DNA of 42,468 nucleotides, from positions 1 to 42,468 of IMG/VR virus record IMGVR_UViG_3300030104_005177; one strand, written 5' to 3'. The translations under genes and the position numbers were made by a program. The notes under the pieces are model-generated. The model did no database searches. It worked only from the letters and a program-made list of their open reading frames with translations, and was not told where the DNA came from. The first letter of the stretch is position 1. Each line of letters starts with the position of its first letter. This DNA is from a virus. Shown in pieces: positions 38,857 through 42,468 of the stretch.

Positions 38857-41622
38857 ATGGCAGATATAAATAAATTTACTACGAAAGAAGTACTAAACAA
38901 AGTACTCTTAGATTCTTCAGGAAATGCAATAGCCGCAAATTCTAGAACCTCTCAAGAAGCGTTAAACGCTGTACTTGATACTTCTAATAATAGATTGAAT
39001 GTATCCCTTGGTGGTAGTAATACTATTTCAGGTGATGTTACAATTACAGGCGATTTAACTGTGCAGGGTAATGGAACAGGTAACTATGATGAGATAGTAG
39101 AGGGTAACTTAATTTTAACTGCTGGAAGTAAACTTGGAGTTGGAACAGGAGATGTTACGCTTTCTTTACCTGCTGTTATTAAAGGGCCTAATACGGATAC
39201 AGGAGATGCTAAAGGTCAGTTGCAAATTGAAGATGATGCCGCTATTGCAAATACACCTACAATGGGAATAAGATTTCAAGGTCAATACACTTCTGGTGGT
39301 GATACTGCAACTTTTGGAGGTATAACCGTTCAAAAAGCAAATACATCAAATGGTAATTTAGCTTCTAATATGTTTTTTTCTACAAGAAACACAAGTGGAA
39401 CTCCTGTTACTGCAATTACAATAGATAAAGACCAAAATGCTACTATTGCTGGAACAGCAACTGTATCTGGTGGAATATTAACATTAGGAACTGCTGATGC
39501 ATCTTCTGGTCATATAAATGCTTTTGAGAATATGTCATTTAATATTGATACAGATAATGATGATACTAATAGATTTTTTGAGTTCAGTATTAATAGTAGT
39601 AGTGGTGCTGGTACAGAGTTGATGAGGCTAACAGAGGCTGGTCAGCTTGGTATTAATGTTCAGCCTTTAGTTGCTCTTCATGTTTCTGGCGATATTCAAT
39701 TAGACGATTCTGCTCCATTTTTATTATTTAAAGAAACAGGCGGTAATAAAGATATGCAATTTAAGTTGCAAACGGATGGTAGAATGTCTTTATTAAATGA
39801 TAATGCCTCTACAGAAGTTTTAACTGTTTTGCAGACAGGTGATGTAGGTATTGGAACTGCAACTCCAAAACATTATTCTGGAACAACTGGAACAGTTTTA
39901 TCAGTACATAGTGCAACCCATAGAGGTATTTTAGAATTAAGTGGAGCATCTAATTCAGATGATGGCATAATAGGTGCTGTAACATTTGCCAACACAGAAA
40001 ATGATGCTGATAAAGGAGCATTAGCTCAACTTTTTGCTTATGTCGAAACAAGTGATTCAAATGGAGGCAATGATAGTGGTGGGCATTTAGCATTTCTAAC
40101 TAGACCAGATGGTGGAACAATAACTGAACGCATGAGAATCACATCCGCTGGCAATGTTGGTATTGGAAATACAACTCCTTCAGATTTTGAAAGCTCTGCA
40201 AGTGATTTAGTTGTTGGCTCAACTACTGGAGATAATGGAATAACTATTGTATCTGGAACTACTAGCAAAGGTAAAATACATTTTGCAGATGGTACAAGCG
40301 GTGATGCTTCTTATCGTGGTTATATTTTTTATGACCATAATAGTGATGCTGGTATGGGTTTTGGTGTAGGAGCAAGTGATATAATGAAACTTGATGCCAA
40401 CTCCAGAATCTCACTATCTAATAATGATGCAAGTGGAGCTGTTGGAACAACGCTTTTTGGTTATAATGCTGGAAATAATGTTGCAGATACAGGTATAAAT
40501 TCAACTTTTGTTGGTCATCAAAGTGGAACAGCAGTTACAACAGCGGATTATAATACAGCGATTGGATACAGAAGTTTATTCGATATTGTTGATGGTGGCT
40601 ATAATAGTGCATTAGGTTCATTTGCATTAGGCGGTCAACATGGAACTACTGCGGATGCAAGTTCAGAAAATGTTGCGATTGGCTATTCTGCAATGGGTGG
40701 TATTTTTGACAATTCTGCTACTACAGACCAATGTGTAGCCATTGGTGCGTTAGCTATGAATGGAGCGTTAAATAATGCTGACGGAAGCGTTGCAGTGGGA
40801 TATAAGTCTCTTTTAGGCTTGACATCTGGTGGTGGTAATACAGCAGTAGGTTTTGAAGCTTTGAAAACTATTAGTACTGGTACAACAAGTACAGCAGTAG
40901 GTTTTGAAGCATTAGAACTTGCTACAGGAAGTGGCAATACAGCATTAGGCTATGGAGCTGGAAATGTTATATCAACAGGAATTGAAAACACCATTATAGG
41001 TGGGTTTTCTAATCCAAGTGCTAATAACGCTACTAATGAAACAGTTATAGGAAGTGGAACAACAGGACAAGGTAGTAACAAAGTAACACTTGGTAATTCT
41101 TCTGTAACTGATGTGTATATGGCACAAGATAGTGGTGCTACAGTTCATTGTGCTGGAATAAACTTTTCAGCTACCCAACCAGCACCAGATGCTGGGACAT
41201 CCACATCAGAGGTTCTTGATGGATACGAAGAAGGTACATGGACTCCTGTATATAGTGACGGAACAAATAATGCTACAAGCTACAATACTGACCAACAGCA
41301 AGGAAACTATACAAGAATTGGAAATATGGTTCATGTCCAAATGCAAATACAACCAGACAATATAGGTTCTGTTAGTGGTTCATTAAGAATAGAAGGACTT
41401 CCATTTACTTCTAAAAATGTAGGTGCAAGACCAGCTTTTTCAATTGGATTTGTTGCAGGAATGTCAATAACAGCAAGTGAAAGTATTCATGGTTTTATTG
41501 ATAATGGTGGAACTCATATTAGACTAAGGCAATTTGATAGCACAGGTGGCGATGGAGACTTGACAAACACAGAATTTCCAGTTAATGGAAGATTAATTGG
41601 AAGTGCAACATATTTAGTTTAA
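38857..41622 (+). CDS. Tail fibre with YadA-head-like repeats and receptor-binding C-terminus
   Basis: The product is 921 aa. A short N-terminal part (MADINKFTTKEVLNKVLLDS) would attach to the virion. Beta-helix-like repeats follow (GDVTITGDLTVQGN, MRITSAGNVGIGNTTP). Between about 525 and 760 many 14-residue-type repeats such as NTAIGYRSLF, NVAIGYSAMG, SVAVGYKSLLG, NTAVGFEALK, NTALGYGAG resemble the left-handed beta-roll of YadA heads. The last 130 residues, from GYEEGTWTPVYSDGT onward, resemble C-terminal modules of marine phage fibres. It is probably trimeric and host-range determining. RBS GGAGG or AGGA precedes ATG 38857. Confidence 0.8.
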   Translation: MADINKFTTKEVLNKVLLDSSGNAIAANSRTSQEALNAVLDTSNNRLNVSLGGSNTISGDVTITGDLTVQGNGTGNYDEIVEGNLILTAGSKLGVGTGDVTLSLPAVIKGPNTDTGDAKGQLQIEDDAAIANTPTMGIRFQGQYTSGGDTATFGGITVQKANTSNGNLASNMFFSTRNTSGTPVTAITIDKDQNATIAGTATVSGGILTLGTADASSGHINAFENMSFNIDTDNDDTNRFFEFSINSSSGAGTELMRLTEAGQLGINVQPLVALHVSGDIQLDDSAPFLLFKETGGNKDMQFKLQTDGRMSLLNDNASTEVLTVLQTGDVGIGTATPKHYSGTTGTVLSVHSATHRGILELSGASNSDDGIIGAVTFANTENDADKGALAQLFAYVETSDSNGGNDSGGHLAFLTRPDGGTITERMRITSAGNVGIGNTTPSDFESSASDLVVGSTTGDNGITIVSGTTSKGKIHFADGTSGDASYRGYIFYDHNSDAGMGFGVGASDIMKLDANSRISLSNNDASGAVGTTLFGYNAGNNVADTGINSTFVGHQSGTAVTTADYNTAIGYRSLFDIVDGGYNSALGSFALGGQHGTTADASSENVAIGYSAMGGIFDNSATTDQCVAIGALAMNGALNNADGSVAVGYKSLLGLTSGGGNTAVGFEALKTISTGTTSTAVGFEALELATGSGNTALGYGAGNVISTGIENTIIGGFSNPSANNATNETVIGSGTTGQGSNKVTLGNSSVTDVYMAQDSGATVHCAGINFSATQPAPDAGTSTSEVLDGYEEGTWTPVYSDGTNNATSYNTDQQQGNYTRIGNMVHVQMQIQPDNIGSVSGSLRIEGLPFTSKNVGARPAFSIGFVAGMSITASESIHGFIDNGGTHIRLRQFDSTGGDGDLTNTEFPVNGRLIGSATYLV

Positions 41623-41648
41623 TTGGATAATTAAAAAGGAAAAATAAT

Positions 41649-41891
41649 ATGGCGATTAGTAAAGTTTTAACAGATGATTATGAAGTAAGAGGTGAGTACA
41701 AGCATATTAATGTTCGTACGAAAACATCTATTATGGAAGATGGTGCAGAAATTTCTTACAAGTATCATAGAAAAGTATTAACACCAGATATGGATGTAAG
41801 TGGTGAAAGCGATGAATTAAAAGCACTTGCGGGTGCAATATGGACAGATGGTGTTAAGAAAGCTTACGAAGATAGCAAGAAAGAAGATTAA
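41649..41891 (+). CDS. Small protein after the fibre gene
   Basis: The product is 80 aa. The first half is beta-rich (YEVRGEYKHINVRTKTSIME), with the second half polar and acidic. It lies immediately downstream of the fibre and may be a chaperone or minor tail protein. No family is recognised. Confidence 0.5.
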   Translation: MAISKVLTDDYEVRGEYKHINVRTKTSIMEDGAEISYKYHRKVLTPDMDVSGESDELKALAGAIWTDGVKKAYEDSKKED

Positions 41892-41912
41892 TTAACAAAC
41901 AAGGAGTCTAAC

Positions 41913-42143
41913 ATGGCTAAAAAACAAAAAGAACAGAAGCCAGTCTTGACCTTAGATGATAAAGAATATATCATTGAGGATATGACTGATGAGCAAAAAG
42001 TAATGGTAAATCATCTTAATGATATACAGAACAAGCAAAGAACAAATCAATTCGTAGCTGAACAGCTAGCAGTCGGATACAATGCATTTGTCAATATGCT
42101 TAAAGAATCTTTGTCTAAAGAAGAGGAATCAGAGGACAAGTAA
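41913..42143 (+). CDS. DUF6447-like small protein
   Basis: The product is 76 aa and RBS is AAGGAG. The pattern VLTLDDKEYIIEDMTDEQKV and then MVNHLNDIQNKQ, LAVGYNAFVNML is familiar from small cyanophage and marine phage proteins assigned to DUF6447 as I recall. It is helical, with unknown function. Confidence 0.6.
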   Translation: MAKKQKEQKPVLTLDDKEYIIEDMTDEQKVMVNHLNDIQNKQRTNQFVAEQLAVGYNAFVNMLKESLSKEEESEDK

Positions 42144-42434
42144 ATGCTAATAAGGAAAAGTTCTAAGGGTCACGACCTAAAGTTGTACAGAAATACAACT
42201 CCGGGTGCGACTCGTACAAAGAAATATCCAGATGGTACAACCGAGACCCTTACTTATCCTTCTAGGTATAATTACTTTTTAGTTTACAATGGAGAAGTCA
42301 TAAAGAGAAGTAATAGTTGGGATACAATAGAAGAAGCTTATGTTGATAAATGCGATGATGAGCATGGTGGTGGAACGGGAAGAATGTTAGTAGGTAAGCA
42401 TGAGCTTGTAAATAACGTTATAACAGAGAAATGA
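42144..42434 (+). CDS. Hypothetical protein
   Basis: The product is 96 aa and its ATG starts directly after the preceding stop. It is basic at the N-terminus (LIRKSSKGHDLKLYRN) and then beta-rich with SRYNYFLVYNGEVIKRSNSW. A histidine/glycine-rich DDEHGGGTGRM segment is near residue 76. No family is recognised. Confidence 0.5.
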   Translation: MLIRKSSKGHDLKLYRNTTPGATRTKKYPDGTTETLTYPSRYNYFLVYNGEVIKRSNSWDTIEEAYVDKCDDEHGGGTGRMLVGKHELVNNVITEK

Positions 42435-42459
42435 AAAATCCTTTAGCAACATTAGTATC

Positions 42460-42468
42460 ATGGCAATA
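42460..42468 (+). CDS. 5' end of the small basic protein continuing at position 1
   Basis: ATG 42460 gives M-A-I and reaches the right edge in the same frame that is open at base 1. Joining the edges yields MAITRQANAMKKHS..., which fits the family better than the start at 19. This requires the window to be circular. No clear Shine-Dalgarno sequence is seen upstream. Confidence 0.5.

Noticed and set aside
42431-42468. Partial gene MKNPLATLVSWQ at the right edge
   Set aside because: If the edges join, the next codon is TAA after 12 residues. The frame from ATG 42460 is the better reading.

Overview
The window reads as the complete genome of a short-tailed, tailed double-stranded DNA phage of a low-GC bacterium, most likely aquatic or marine. 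By eye the GC content is about one third. Several small structural proteins look like families seen in uncultured marine phages. No integrase, repressor with a recognisable family, tRNA, CRISPR array or insertion sequence is visible. The two ends of the window join in frame across a small gene (42460-42468 continuing into 1-138), so the sequence is probably a closed, circularly permuted contig cut at an arbitrary point.

Layout. A rightward block runs from about 27.75 kb through the junction to 13.1 kb. It holds, in order, small early-looking genes and a metallophosphoesterase, terminase small and large subunits, portal, scaffold, SU10/HK97-type major capsid protein, head-tail connector candidates, a large tail fibre with YadA-head-like repeats, small basic proteins, an M15 endolysin, a large probable tail hub protein, four large internal or ejection-type virion proteins, and last an ADP-ribosyltransferase-like gene. 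A leftward block runs from 27.57 kb down to 13.1 kb. It holds regulatory and unknown small genes, a putative origin or regulatory region with six to seven 20-bp iterons (26281-26420), a Pyr_excise-like gene, a two-gene amidoligase plus class II glutamine amidotransferase cluster (20.0-24.4 kb), and a replication and recombination set (Cas4/RecB-like nuclease, Rad52-like annealing protein, SSB-like protein, Holliday junction resolvase-like nuclease, DnaB-type helicase). The two blocks diverge at a compact promoter pair at 27652-27738 and converge, stop codon on stop codon, at 13103-13106.

Working model. Leftward genes would supply replication, recombination and host modification. No DNA polymerase, primase or RNA polymerase was found, so the phage should depend on host enzymes and sigma-70-like promoters. 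The rightward block builds the virion. The most unusual part is a predicted peptide- or metabolite-modifying system: two paralogous amidoligases and a glutamine amidotransferase, all carrying the same CxxC...CxxC zinc modules, with a gamma-glutamylcyclotransferase-like gene elsewhere in the genome. At least four small membrane-protein genes (33-48 aa) were found by reading the gaps.
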